The notes below the pieces were generated by a model. That model worked only from the letters and a program-made list of their open reading frames with translations, made no database searches and had not been told where the DNA came from. Shown in pieces: positions 21,871 through 34,599 of a stretch of DNA of 64,000 bases (position 1 is its first letter; the number at the start of each line of letters is the position of its first letter). The position numbers and the translations under genes were made by a program. This stretch comes from Catonia carolina (Eukaryota; Arthropoda; Insecta; Hemiptera; Achilidae): contig JAQMRL010000001.1 in the NCBI GenBank assembly GCA_035578175.1, positions 370,567,720 to 370,631,719 of the forward strand, written 5' to 3'.

Positions 21871-22579
21871 GGTTTTAATGTAATGAAGTGTAATTTTCAG
21901 AAAAAAAAACACTTTTTGGGGTTTATTTTATGTAGCTACCTATGTTTCACGTTAATGATGAAAAGGCAAGCATAAACCTAAGAAGTTTTGCCAAATATAA
22001 CTAAGAACGAAATGGTTTACGAAGTCTTCCTCATCGGGTTAAAAAGTACGACTGCTCATGAGTATTCATTCAAATTTTCTGGAATTCATTTTTGAGATAG
22101 GTAATTCTGAAAGTACCATACACCGATATTGTTTTCTTGATTGCTTCAGTCGTTTATCTGACTGAACATAAAAGAAGAAACAGATTTGCCGTATTTATTT
22201 TTGGACCGGCCCGTTGTTTAGTGGTCATCGCAACTTTTTTTTTGTTGCTTCTAGGAGACTAGAAAAGGAGGATGACTTACAGCTTATTTTATAATAGATA
22301 TCTTCTTTGTAAATTGTGGCATTTGTATCGCTAATTTTCATTTATGACCTTTAACCGTCTGCATTAGTATTAATTAAGGTGGAAACAATCAAATATGAAT
22401 TAAGTGAGAACTAATTTTATCGTATAGCTCTATTGACCGTAAGTCATTATTATAATAGTTTTCTTGTATTCAATACAATGCGAATGAGCTTATTGTTAAA
22501 TGACTGTAGTGGTCTCATTTTTGCACACTGTTCCATCATTTTATTTAGGTTTTTGAAGTACTTATGTATCATTTTTACC
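21871..22579. other. Unique AT-rich DNA
   Basis: No gene is seen between RepA copies 2 and 3. The weak tRNA-like phrase GTTTAGTGGTCATCGCAAC at about 22210 is not supported by a B box. Confidence 0.45.
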
Positions 22580-22988
22580 CATGACAGACAAAGGGAGTGT
22601 TAAATTATTTGGATTCGATCTGTTAGTTTCAAGGCTACAAAAAATAACTGATTCATATCACATGCTCAACCAGTTGAGTGACTGAAGCATTTAACATGAC
22701 TGAAGCATTTAAGAACATAAGACGCTGGGGTGTAGAAGACACTAGTCAGAGTTATCTCCTCTGAGAGTAATGGATTTCATCATTATACAGCCAGACCCTG
22801 TGGTGAATGAAGTAAAGGTGTAATTTGCAGGGTGGAAAGTAGATGCTTTTCAGAGGGACTTACATGATGATAAGCATACTTTTCCACTCAATGAGGAAGG
22901 CTTTGTAAACCACCTCACTCCTCGTTTTACTTAATAAAGCTTGTAGGGGTTCAAACCACCCTTTCGGCTGATGACCTAATCAACAACA
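22580..22988 (+). repeat. RepA copy 3
   Basis: Full length from GACAGACAAAGGGAGTGTTA to GGCTGATGACCTAATCAACA. A short internal tandem duplication, GACTGAAGCATTTAA (about 22680-22712), is particular to this copy. It lies in the opposite orientation to copy 2, about 700 bp away. Confidence 0.85.
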
Positions 22989-23152
22989 TGTGTCATTTAT
23001 TACAAAAATGATGTTTTCCACTATTAAATGTAGCTAGTATTTTATACATTTATGTTGCTGATCATCCATGTTGTGATCTTCCGCCTGTTAATATTACATT
23101 GACTATAGTGTAATAGTGTAACTAATATGTAATACGTTGTTTATTGTCCCGT

Positions 23153-24152
23153 AAGGGGGTAGTCAACTGAAGAAGATTAATTTGTTAAAAAAAATTTGAT
23201 TTTTCTTTTTTTACCTATTTTGAAGTTTAATTTTTTTTAAATAAAAGCATTGTGTTTTCTTTGTTTTTTACGTTGACAAAAAGTTATAAAAACATCTGTT
23301 TTAAGTATACATGTTTTGTCGTCATAACAACGGTTTATTAGGTTATTATTGTGAAATGTTTATAGCCTAAATCAGAAATTTTATTTTGAACGATCAGATA
23401 AATAAATTCATTTGTAAAAATAAATAAAGCTCACTAGAAAGGCAAGTGAAATTATTCCTTAAACATTAAATTAAGTTTTCCGAAAATGTATTCGTGCATG
23501 ATTGTACAATCTTGGGAATTAAATATTTCGGTTTGCATTGGGAGATATTTGGATGAAGTTTTTTTTAAATGTTCATAATTTCTTGCTCTATTGATATATA
23601 AACTTTATAGGGATTTTGTTAAAAAATAATTTGTAAATAGCATAAAATAAATTGTTCGAGAAAATATGCCGGCCGCATTGGCGTAGTTGGTAACGCGCTC
23701 GCCTCTCATCATGCGGTCTTGGGTTCGAATCCCAATCAGGCCCGCCATATTTTCATACGTTACAAAAAAATCATTTTATTCTTCACCGTCTGCATTAGCA
23801 GTAATTGCAGAACAGTCGGACGTTAAACCAAAAAAAGGGAAAATATGGTTGTTCTGTAATTAAATTCTTCTAAGAAAAACTACAAAAGTTGCATACAACA
23901 GATAATAGACAGAAATTTCCTGTAATTTTTTGGACAAGAATCACGTTGATATCTTTCTTGGTTCCCGAGATATTTTATTCCTTGTAAAAGCATGATTTTC
24001 CACCCCCATCCTTATATTAGGGGCTGTAATTATTTTTTTGGCCTGGTTCAAGTGGTAGATCATTACTAGTAAATTACTCTTTCATTAAAAATATATAATG
24101 ATAAATTATAGCCAGTAGTTTTGATTTTGATTTTTTGGGTTGACTACCCTTT
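23153..24152. mobile_element. RepH, inverted-repeat element carrying a SINE
   Basis: The left end AAGGGGGTAGTCAAC is matched by the reverse complement of the right end (AAAAGGGTAGTCAACCC). The interior is AT-rich without coding potential. A SINE-C copy at 23669-23838 is nested in it, which leaves about 820 bp of original element. The segment at about 23930-24010 (GGTTCCCGAGATATTTT, CCACCCCCATCCTTA) resembles one at 46170-46260. Confidence 0.6.
23669..23838 (+). repeat. SINE-C copy 3, with target-site duplication
   Basis: The head GCCGGCCGCATTGGCGTAGT with the TGGTAACGCGCTCG A-box region is followed by the perfect B box GGGTTCGAATCCC, CATATTTTCATACGTTACAA, TCTTCACCGTCTGCATTAGC, ACAGTCGGACGTTAAACC and an A-rich tail. 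A 9-bp direct repeat GAAAATATG flanks it (23660-23668 and 23839-23847), the signature of LINE-driven insertion. The head resembles a tRNA with a CAT-type anticodon loop, but the arms do not fold. Confidence 0.9.
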
Positions 24153-25350
24153 TAAATAAAATATATAATTCCTGAAGGCGTTTAAATAGTCTTCTTAATT
24201 TTTATGTAGGCTTACTGTAATTAAAAAAATAATTTACAATGTACATAAAAAGTAATTATTCTTCTTTTATCAGGAATACTTTTGATTGATATAATATTGT
24301 ATGTTAGTGTGATTACATATGTCCAAATTGTGTCTTACGTCACCTGATATTTTGGTAACAGTTGTAAACTTAATGGTAAGTTTAACAGTCATGTGGTAAA
24401 TAAAAGGATTGTATCATTGTCTAATTTTTTTCCCGATAGTCGTCCTCTCATCTTGCCCTCGTTTCACTTGTAACAAATTACGGTTAGATCTGATAGATCA
24501 TGGATGATCCACTATCTATCAATCTATTATTTTATTACAGGCTAACATTTCTCTCGATTTTGTCATTGTATTCACAATTACTTTCGTTAATACACTTTTT
24601 TCTTATCCCCGTGTTGTTTTCAATTTCAGTTTCTTTTATCATTACTTTCTCTTTTTTAAGTATAGTAAAAGTAAATTTCAATTTTTCTTATTACACTATT
24701 TCCTCACCCCTTTCTCCGTTAATACATTGAAAATGTAACCGAATCTCGATTCACTTGAATGAGTAACCGACTTCGTTTCTATGTAGTACATATTTTTTTA
24801 ATATTACATTTTAATCGGTAAGTGTTACTTTCCACAAATCTATTAATATTTCACTTTTATTTTAATTTTTAACTGGATTGATAGCGATAATTAACGTAAT
24901 CTTATTTATATATTTCACGAATCATAAATTTTTATTTAAGTTTGTTGGATTACTTTTTATTTGTTAAAACATTTATTTTTAGTTCTCATATCGGAAAGAA
25001 ATTTATTAAGAACTCCTGAGGCAAAAGTTGCCGCTTTTTAAATGTGAAGCTTAAAAATCCGGTTATTTTATGTTCGAATTCTTATGATCAATAATAATTT
25101 ATGAGTACCAATTATTTCGTTTGTTTATTTTTAAAACTTGGTGGTTTTATTTTTTGTTCAGTTCGAATGTAACTTATATAAAAAGTTTGTTATATGTTCA
25201 TGGAAATGTTTACTCATTTAATAGTTAAGTATTTTTAATAAGTTGAGCTATCTTTTCGGAAGTATCCAGGTGCCGTGTACTCGACCAATGGGTAGAAGTG
25301 ATAAGTTTAAGGTATGTATTGATTGTTAAGCAGATTTGAATTGTTTGCTT
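24153..25350. other. Unique AT-rich DNA
   Basis: No gene or repeat family recognised. A 76-codon frame at 24500-24730 (+) is hydrophobic T-rich noise. Confidence 0.5.
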
Positions 25351-25910
25351 GAAAATTAATAAAGAAATAGTCGAGAAGGTTCGAAAATACAAATATTTAG
25401 GTGATAATATTGTTAATGAAAATAACTATTGTTCTGAAATAATCAGAATTGGGCTAGCAAGAACCGCTTCTAACAAAATGAAGTTAGGAATTTGACTTAT
25501 TAGATGTTAAATGTTCTCAGTGTTGTGTTGTGGGATGAAGGGCTGGACCTTTGACCTTGAAGATGAACATTATTGACAGATTAGAGGTGTCGAAATGCTG
25601 TCATATCGAAAGAGTTTGACCTTGAGTTAGATGGATCGTTTCTCATACGAGAGTATCCTCAGAATTATGAAGAAGTTCTAGGAACTATAAAAATATCATT
25701 TACATATACCATTTACATAATAGCATTTCAATACTTGAGTCATGTGATAAAGGAGAGAAGTACAGCTTACTTCTTAATTCCAAGTAAAAATTTTGTCTAA
25801 AAACTTGAGAAAATGGTTTAGGTGCATCGCTACTGATTGTTTAGAACTGTATTAACTAAAGCCATAGTTGCAAAGATGATTGCCAAATTTTTTGTCGGAA
25901 ACGGCACCAA
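25351..25910 (+). pseudogene. LINE relic: C-terminal reverse-transcriptase region
   Basis: Fragments appear in the order expected for the C-terminal part of animal endonuclease/reverse-transcriptase LINEs: KVRKYKYLGDNIVNEN (thumb start), CSEIIRIGLARTASNKMK, a VLCCGMKGWT stretch equivalent to the usual LLYGCETWT, then VEMLSYRKSL, DRFSYESILRIM, LRKWFRC and a final MIAKF-like phrase. Many stops and frameshifts break it and no catalytic core is present. It is old and inactive, and similar in organisation to the 62.1-kb relic. Confidence 0.75.
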
Positions 25911-26019
25911 TAGAAGAAAATCGTTTGCTGTTCTGAATTACAAGGTTTATTAATTTCTTCCTTTGGTCTTCCTGGGCAAATTCTAATTTTGTTTACTGTC
26001 CGCTAGCTGAAGTTGGTTG

Positions 26020-26414
26020 CTCATAATCGACAGATGGAGTGTCAAATTATTTACACTCAATCTGTTCGTTGCAGGGCTAAAGTAAATAGTTCTGTTTCTT
26101 ATCACATGGTCAGCTAATTAAATGACTGAATCATTTAAGAATAGAACAGGTAGAGGTGTAAAAGATACTAATCAGAGATGTCTCCTCTGAAAGTAATGAA
26201 TTTCATTATACAGCCAGACCCTGTGGTGAATGAAGTGAAGGTGCCATTTGCAGAGTGGAAAATGTGCTTTTCAGAGGGCCCGGCATACTGGTAAGCGTAC
26301 TTTTCCATTCAGTGAGGAAGGTAATGGTAAACCACCTCACTCCTCGTTTTACTTGGTAAAACCTCTACAGGTTCAAACCAGCCTTTCGGCTGATGATCTG
26401 AAGAATAACAACAG
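26020..26414 (+). repeat. RepA copy 4
   Basis: Full length from CATAATCGACAGATGGAGTG to GGCTGATGATCTGAAGAATA. Well preserved through GTAATGAATTTCATTATACA, GTGAATGAAGTGAAGGTGCC and AGGGCCCGGCATACTGGTAA. The AAC tail is degraded. Confidence 0.85.
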
Positions 26415-27699
26415 TTGAAGTTGCTACGAAGAAAATTGCGTAAACCTTTCACTATCGTCTATTATTGGTTTTATTGCGATTTCTGATTGAATTATTATAT
26501 AAACTTTGCTATTTTACGCTGTCTATTTTAAAGTAATCTATTGCGGTTGTAGATTTCATTCGATTGGTTAAATATATTGACAGAGATTCCAATTTTTTAT
26601 AAAATTAAATTTTTTTGTCATTTATATTGTTATTAAGTAACTGTGCTTGCTTAACCTTTTTCTAATTATAAATGTTGATTATGTATGTATTTTTCTGGTT
26701 ACGTTTGTAGTTAACGTGTGACATTCACTGGTTTTAATAGCAGGATTTAGTTTTGATTTGGATTTAGTTATACTACCATTAATATTATTTTGGGTGTAGT
26801 CTGGAAAATTATGTAAATAAGTATAATTTAGCATAATGTAATGCTAATAATATTTTACGAGGTAGGAATACATTTACACTATTCATAAAATTATTCACGG
26901 GGGTATCCACACATTTTGTGCATTGTTAATCCATTAAAAAAATTTCAAAATATTCACTTATGAACCTACACATTTGAAGTAATACGTGGTGAATTTTTTT
27001 TTTATGAAGACACTATTATTTATTGTTTTTTGATAATGTGGTGAAGGTGATATAAATGTTTTTATATATTTTAAATTAGGTAGGGTAATGATATGTACAC
27101 GTAAACGTGTATAAATAGACATGTTTGATCTATAGAAGCATCATGGTGGCCTGTTTTAATTACAGAGCATCCTCTCCAATCCATACAATCTACTCTGTGA
27201 CGCACATAACTGCAATTCCATTATTTATCCCCTCACCTGTATACGTGTGTATATGTATTAACCTGTGTAACTAATTTAATAATCTAATATGTAGGCGTTT
27301 ATTTTGTTTGTAAGATCTATTGTTTCAATATACCATTGTTTTTTCTATCTACTTATATAAATATATATATATATTTTTTTAATAATTTAGCCTGTATTAT
27401 TAGATATATCGAATTTTGTATGGTAAAATATATTCAATTAGACATGACAAATCATTTTCAAGGTTACACCCTGATATCTACAATAGTTTGTGCAGACTTC
27501 CTGTTACCGTCCTTGGTTTGTTCTTCTTTATTAAATTATTTAATCCAAAGTACACAATCATTTACTTGGTAATCATTATAGGGTGTATTCAAATAGGAAA
27601 GTAATCATCATTATCATCGTAGTGAAGTTACAACTGCTTAGTATTTCGTATTAAAAAAAGTATAATAAATTTTTATTTTACGAGCACGGGGAACATTTA
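26415..27699. other. Unique AT-rich DNA
   Basis: No gene or repeat family recognised. A short (AT)n run lies at about 27357-27375. Confidence 0.5.
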
Positions 27700-28345
27700 T
27701 TACTTTCTCTTCTCCTATATGAATGTTTAGGGAAGAAAACAAGGTAATATTGTTTTCATTTCGAGTTTTCAATGTCGGGTTTTCACCGGAAATACACGTT
27801 TTCAGGCTCTTTAAACTCCCAAAAAATTATTTTACCGATTGGTGGGTGCGCGCGCGCGCGCGTGAACAAAATATCTCAAAAACTGAATATCGTATTAAGT
27901 TGAAACTGTTAACGTGAGTACCTCCAAGGAACCTTCACGAAAATTTTCATCAAAATCGGTCAACAGAAGTAGTAGTTTATTCGTGCAATTTTTCACTTTT
28001 TTGAGATTTTCTGAATAAAGGCTTCTACGATTTTTTTAAATCTATTCATTTACTACATTTTTTATGCTTACAAGATAAGGTAAATACCATGTCTGCTTGA
28101 AATTCTTGAAGAGGGGTGTGCTCTCGTGGTAATTTTTTTTTTAAGATTGCAGCCTTAATGTGTAATTTAAGTTTAAGGAAATTAAGAAAGGTACAAATTT
28201 TGTTTCAAACATTTATTTCTTCTTTAGTACTTAGTTTAGCGTCGATCAGTGATTTTTCGTATTTTCTCATTAAAATCGGTAAAAATGGGTTTTTAAGTTT
28301 GTACCCTTTGTATGAATTTTACGAGAAAGTATATATATTATACAG
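27700..28345 (+). repeat. RepB copy 5, 3'-truncated
   Basis: It begins ATTACTTTCTCTTCTCCTAT and continues through TTTTCACCGGAAATACACGT, a (GC)n run at about 27847-27861, CATCAAAATCGGTCAACAGA and AGTAGTAGTTTATTCGTGCA. The first internal block is deleted in part, and the copy ends near TTTTACGAGAAAGTATATAT, so the distal inverted repeat is missing. A 64-codon frame at 27723 translates the family 5' end. Confidence 0.7.
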
Positions 28346-31300
28346 CATAACTAAAAGTTTTTTTATTTTTTATTGTAAATAAAATTATTAAAAAACCACC
28401 GGAACTGTCAAAGAAAAAGTAAGAACACTTAGTTATTGAGGAGCGCTTTCGTGGCTTTACCATATCGTTAGCTCTTTATATAATTTTTTTAAATTATTTT
28501 TTAAAAATATTTTTAATATTTTTTTTAATAATAAAAAAAATGGTATGTGTGCAGACTTGGGTAATTAAATTCAAATCGTTTAATTTTTTGTTATATTCTC
28601 ACAAATATATTGACGTCCTCCGTATGTCATGACAGTTACATGAATCCTTTAATTTCTGATTGGTATTGGGTTCTAAAAGTATCAGTTATTTTTTAATCAG
28701 TACTGTTTACTCGTATTTTGGATGCTGACCGGAAATCGATTCCTGGACTTTTTGGTTTACAAGTAACGTTACCACTGGAGGCGATCATGAAATATATTTA
28801 TATATCAAGTTCTAATTTCGATTAATTTATTCAGTGGTAACAGAACACGTTTGAAACGCGGTTCTGTTTTATTGATTTAATACTGTTGTATTTACTATTG
28901 GTTATATTAAGCAATTGATTATAATTCAGTTTCCATAGTCACGTTTCATTCATAGTAGGATGTTTTGATGCATCAGGCATCGTAATTTTCGTTAATTTTA
29001 TTAGTAATAAAATACATTTTATGCATGATCATAAACTACTATTTATATCTTTTACAACCAATTATGTTAACAATTTTTATGAGATGTATAAAAATGTAGC
29101 ACAGTGTTTAAAAAATTCGGTATACAATAAATGTACTTTGTGTGTTAGCTAGAAATGTTAAGTTAAATTACTTTTATTGCAGCTAAAAATGAATCTTAGA
29201 TTTTTATTGCTAATTAGTTTTTATTTTTAACGGGTATTATATTATTTTTTCAGCATGTTTCATTTCCTGTTCATCTTGATTGTGATATTTTCGTCAAATA
29301 TTTTCATATAATAAGTTTGTAATACTGTGTAATTAAGTTAGTCGTGCATTCATTCGTGTAATTTTACTTTCTCGTTTATGCCTATTGTGTGAGGTGCTGA
29401 GATACTTATGTAACCGGAATAAATTAATTTGATGCTTTATTGAAAATTGGTTTTAAAGGCCGGTTGAGCCTAGAAAATTATTTTCATTATTCTCTTTTTG
29501 TCCTTCTACGCACGGATCCACTTCATCATCATTTGATCCAAAAGTGGGAAAATATTTGTTGGTTTTGTTTCAGATAATACGGAATCTTGAAGGATTTCTT
29601 TGTCATTTATTTAAAAACTCATAATTTTCTTTAAATTTTTTATTGGGTTATGAAATTTTTGTATAAACCCATAAACCTTGGCTTGTGGTTAGACCTGATC
29701 GGAAATTGGAGACTCCCGGCCTAGAAGCCAGTTGCGCTGTCCGCTATTTCCTAGTAATTGATTGATATTTACTAAAAAAAAAAATTCACGTTAATATATG
29801 ATACTAGATTTTAATATTTTTTGTTTTTAAGGGTTTATCAAGGTTTTATGCTGAAAAATGTAATTTAAACATTAGGACGCACTATCATACACAAAAACAA
29901 TGTAAAACTTAAGATTCTTACTTACATTTTGTAGATTTTTTTTTATTGGATTTTGATATCTATGTAAGCCTTGGGTTGTGCATATACACTAAACATTGTG
30001 CTGTTTGTATAGTGGGTTTTTCATTTATGAAAAAAATGCGGGTACGTATAAAATACAATAATTTGTTCTCGTAGTGGAAAGTGGCGTCTAGTTTTCAAGT
30101 ACAGTAAAAAGTATTGTATACTATTCCGAATTCCAGTTTAATATAAATCATGTCTTGTGTTCGAGGTCTAGTTCGATTAAATATTAAACTAAAAAAGGAT
30201 TAATTTTTTTTTAAATTTTACTAGATATAAGACGGGATCTCTTTATTCAAATCAAGTAATTAAAAAAATATTATTTTTTATCTGAAGTAGAATTTTTTTA
30301 TAACGGTCGTTAAACCGAACATATCAATTTAAAATAATCTCGTGCCCCATTTAGTTTTAATTACCTAGATTCTCATTCATTGTATTGTATTGTCAATTAA
30401 TTTATTTATTTTGTTACTTTATTAATGGCATTCATAGCTGTTACTGTGACTGGGTTGAATGAATAAAATGACATGAATAATTTACTCGGAGAGTACCATC
30501 CACTAACAGATGTATGATTTTTTTACTGTTTTTATTAATTCATATATTAATGGCTTAATTCCTTAATTTATAGATCTGTTTTCCATTTCCTTTTTAATCG
30601 TCTTTGAAAATTGTTTAGTAAATTATTGGAAGAAATTGGGAAATTGAGTGAGAAAGAAGTTTCGATAAAGTTGAATAAAAACGTTTGTCTGAAGAGAAAT
30701 TTTTAGGTTATGTATAGTAGCATAATAACGTTGAAAGAGTTCGTTAACCAACTTTTCATATTGCTCATTGATTTTTTAACTAAATATTTTCATTATTATT
30801 CATCAGTTTAGTCATTCCCCGTTCGGGTCTAATGCAATGATTTATTAAAAACTCGAAAATAAATAGCATTGCGTGAAAACCTAACATCAATTTAACTGAG
30901 AAACAGACAATAGAAATTACATTGACCTTGACAACTTGATGGTCAGATAAATTGACAGGGAAACACCTACAATTACAATTGCAATTACATTTTACTTGTC
31001 TTGTATCTTTTTGTAATTATAGACATTACATTGCAAAAAAAATAACAGCAAGCTTTTGGTCCCTCAGCCTACAAGAGTTTAATATAACTTATCCAATTTG
31101 CCCGCCCTTTAAACACATTGAATTACTTTACTGTGGGCTCCTTTATTTACTTATTTACTCTAAACTTCCGGCATTTTAATTTACTTATTTTTTAATGTGA
31201 ATTTTTTAAAAAAATATTAGCTTTGGTGATTTTTTAATGTTTATTTTCATGTAGATGTGGAAAATCGTTTGTCCCTTAAAGGCTTTGCATATAATTACAA

Positions 31301-31709
31301 AGTAAAATAAGCTAATCCTTCCTTTAAAAAATTATTAATGTTTGCTGTATGACAGCTTACTTCATTATCAAATCCGATGGGGATAACTACATTTTACTAA
31401 TTTATTTTCCCGTGAATTTATTTTATTTCCCGTGAATTTATTTTCATAAGTTATGAAAGGGCTTTGTAAAAATTAAAATTTCAGGATTACAACTCTTTTT
31501 TTTAGAGTTAATAATTTTGTATATTCGTGCACAGTTTATTTGATGTGAATTAACAAATTCTTTCCAGATAATAGTTAGTATCTTTAATATTCACGATTCG
31601 GAAAATTATGTGCGTTGGGGAGAAGAGTTTTGTATGGATTTTTATCTGATGTTTTGTTTTCCTGTGTGTGCTCTTAGGTTCTGTAGTTCTATACAGCCAT
31701 AGTTTTATA
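28346..31709. other. Long unique AT-rich stretch
   Basis: No gene seen. Two faint minus-strand tRNA-like stretches (28720-28785, with TCCTGGAC; 29683-29752, GACCTGATCGGAAATTGGAG) could be decayed SINE-D heads, about 0.25 each. A short tandem (TTATTTTCCCGTGAATTTA twice) sits at about 31401-31443. Confidence 0.5.
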
Positions 31710-31865
31710 GAGTCGTGGACTTTGGTAGGTACAGTGATCAACACAATGGGCTATGCAGTTTTGATCCCCTGTCACGCATAGCGTTGTCTCATAAACTCTT
31801 ATTTGACACCATTCTTCTTATGCCAGTAATGTGTAAAGAAGTCGGACGTATTACTGAGAAAAAAA
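31710..31865 (+). repeat. Candidate SINE-D copy, decayed
   Basis: ACAGTGATCAACACAATGGG (A-box region) and GTTTTGATCCCC (B-box-like) are followed by CTTATGCCAGTAATGTGTAA and GAAGTCGGACGTATTAC, a tail related to those of the 1.3-kb and 44.6-kb copies. Confidence 0.45.
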
Positions 31866-32154
31866 CGCTGCAATAGAAAATCAGTAGTTAGGCCCTGGCT
31901 ACGCGCGGGTTTATTGTTAACATGAGAGGGTTGTATTGATAAAATGGTTTATTATTTTTCCCGTTTTCGGTCTACACTTTACTTGATTTAGTAACTTAAA
32001 AATACTACCACCAGTTACAGAATTACTGTTCTTTGGCAAGGTACCTACATAAGTTATTGCTTTAGATTATGTACACCCTTTCTACCCCGTAAAAACAATC
32101 AATTGAAATTCCTTTGTTTAAATTTTACCATAGGTTTCGTTCTTGCTCTTTACA

Positions 32155-32535
32155 GGGATGTGGAGTGTCAAATTATTTGCACTTGATCTGTTAGTTCCAG
32201 GGCTACAAAAAATTTTGTTTCTTATCACATAGTCAGGCTATTTATTATATGACTGAATCATTTAAGAACAGAAGAGGTAGAGGTGTAAAAGACACTAGTC
32301 AAGATTATCTCCTCTGAGATTAATTAATTTCGTTATACACCCAGACTCTGTTTTGAATGAAGTAAAGGTTTCATTTTAAGGGAGTAGATGCTTTTCAAAC
32401 GCCCGGGCATGCTAATACGCATACTTTTCCACTCATCGAGGAAGGCAATTCTAAACCACCTCACTCCTTGTTTTACTTAGTAAAGCCTCTAGAGGTTCAA
32501 CCGAGCCTTTCGACTGATAGCCTAAACTACTAACA
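32155..32535 (+). repeat. RepA copy 5
   Basis: From GGATGTGGAGTGTCAAATTA to GACTGATAGCCTAAACTACT. It has lost part of the GCAGGGTGGAAA region (TTTTAAGGGAGTAGATGC) and carries several point changes. The ATG codon of the family frame is changed to TTAATT. Confidence 0.85.
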
Positions 32536-34214
32536 GATTTAATTCATAGAGTACCAATAGATGCAACCCTTTAGAAACGTAGCTCTTCGGGAAAGTACTG
32601 AAATAATATGTTGTATTGCTCTGGGATGTTCATCCCTTTTTACTCATTAATCGTAAGCTTTTATTTAAATTGAAAATGGTTCGGTTGCAGGCTTAGATAA
32701 ATGTTGAGAGTGAATAAATCGGATCAAAGCATTTTAAAATTTTTATGCAAACTACAGATGTTTTAGAAATGTATTTTAATTTACTATTGATTATGGTCGT
32801 AATGTGTATAATTTTATAATTTTTTATGGGCATTAAAATTAATGCCGATTATTTGTTCGGTAGGCATGTACATATGACAAGTAAGTTAAACGGAAGAAAC
32901 TTTTATGGCTTTTTCTTTTGTTGCTCTCTTAAAAGATTACTATAAAAGTTACTTAGGTCGATATTTTACTGCGTTCCGATTTTCTTTATCAATAACCTAT
33001 TTAACTGCGCCTCGATTTGAATACTTAACGTTGTAGAAGTTTTGTAATAAATAAATGTACTTACATTTATTTACTAAACATAATATTCTTAACAAGCTGC
33101 AAACATAAATTTATGAAATTATTTTTTACATTTTATTATTATAATAAACAATTCAAAGCTTGTTACTCAATTCACTCGGCCGTTATGTAAGTAGGGTATA
33201 CGTATTGTTATTTTATGTATGTACTGTATAAAAGAATATTTTAGTAGAAACGTCAGTATAACGTTAGCGTGTCCGTAAACATTAGTGAAAGCACAATGTG
33301 AAAAGCTTACGTTTTACTCATGTATTCCGCACCACAGAAGAGTCCTTCATTCATCAGATAAAAATATATTTACAATATTTTTTACACGGGAGAAAATTAA
33401 TTTATACAATGGACACCAGATACTTATGGTAAAAGAAACGTAGCTTTATTACTACTTTTGTAGCTTTTTGTGCAGTCAAGTTAAAGAATTTTACCTTCTA
33501 ATTAGATGCTGTAGCATGTTTTTAATATCTTTTCTTTGACATATTATGTACTGTATTTTAAAGTATTATTATATATACTTTCTTATTCATCTCCTATTTT
33601 GTAGAATATTTTATTCAATTCTAGAAGTTCTGTTTAAAGTATTATCTGTTTTTTTTTTCATTTATTCACTTCCATGTATCTACGTAGGCTAAATAATGTT
33701 AATCCATGTAAACACTCCACTGTTTAGAGGTTTTGTAGAAAACTTGTTAATTCTTTTATCTTATGAATATATTTTGAAATTTTCTGTTTATTTAATTAAA
33801 TGTAATAAATTTATCGGCCTTCTAACCATGGTCAGTTTGATTCCATTACTTTAAAACAAATAAAAAAATTTTTGTTTCGTTATTTCCTTCATCGTAATAT
33901 CTAATAGACTATTAAAGGTAAAGTATTTTTTGTTGCTGAATTTAGATACATTTTTATCATGGTCAGTTGGACATTTGATAGTAGTACAGATAATGATGTT
34001 ACACTTCATTTGCTTATTTCTACTAACTTAATATCCAGATGGGTCATAAGTCACTTGAGACTAATATTATTTTATCTTTTATTTGAATTAAGTAGTATGA
34101 CTCTGCAACCGTTAAAAATTACCGGAACAAGTTGTTCAAAGTGTTGTTACAATTGGTAAACAGCTCAGTTATAGAACATTTGCAACTAATTCTTGAAATA
34201 TTACTATGGTATAC
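32536..34214. other. Unique AT-rich DNA
   Basis: No gene or repeat family recognised. Confidence 0.5.
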
Positions 34215-34599
34215 CCATAACAGGGAGGTGGAGTTTTAAAGTTTTTGCGCTCGATCTGCTGGTTCCAGGTCTATAAAAAAATAGTTCTGTTTCATATCAC
34301 ATGATCAGCCAATTATATGACTGAAGCATTTAAGAACAGAAGAGAGGTGTAAAAGGTACTAGTCAAAGTTATCTTCTCTGAAAGTAATGAATTTCATTAT
34401 AAGTTACAGTGAGACCCTGTGGTGAATGAAGTGAAGGTGTCACGGGTGGAAAGTAGGTGCTTTTCAGAGGGCCTGGCGTGCTGATAACCACACTTTTCCA
34501 CTCAGTAAGGAAGGCAATTATAAACTACCTCATGTTTAGTTTTACATACTAAAGCCTCTACGTATTCAAACCAGCCTTATGGCTGATGCCTAAACAACT
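34215..34599 (+). repeat. RepA copy 6
   Basis: From CCATAACAGGGAGGTGGAGT to GGCTGATGCCTAAACAAC. Small deletions at AGAAGAGAGGTG and GTGTCACGGGTGGAAAG distinguish it. The 5' end CCATAACAGGGAGGTGGAGT is the best view of the family start. Confidence 0.85.

Noticed and set aside
23668..23745. Functional tRNA gene with CAT-type anticodon
   Set aside because: A and B boxes are good but acceptor and anticodon arms do not pair, the same head recurs in four copies with SINE bodies, and a target-site duplication flanks this one.
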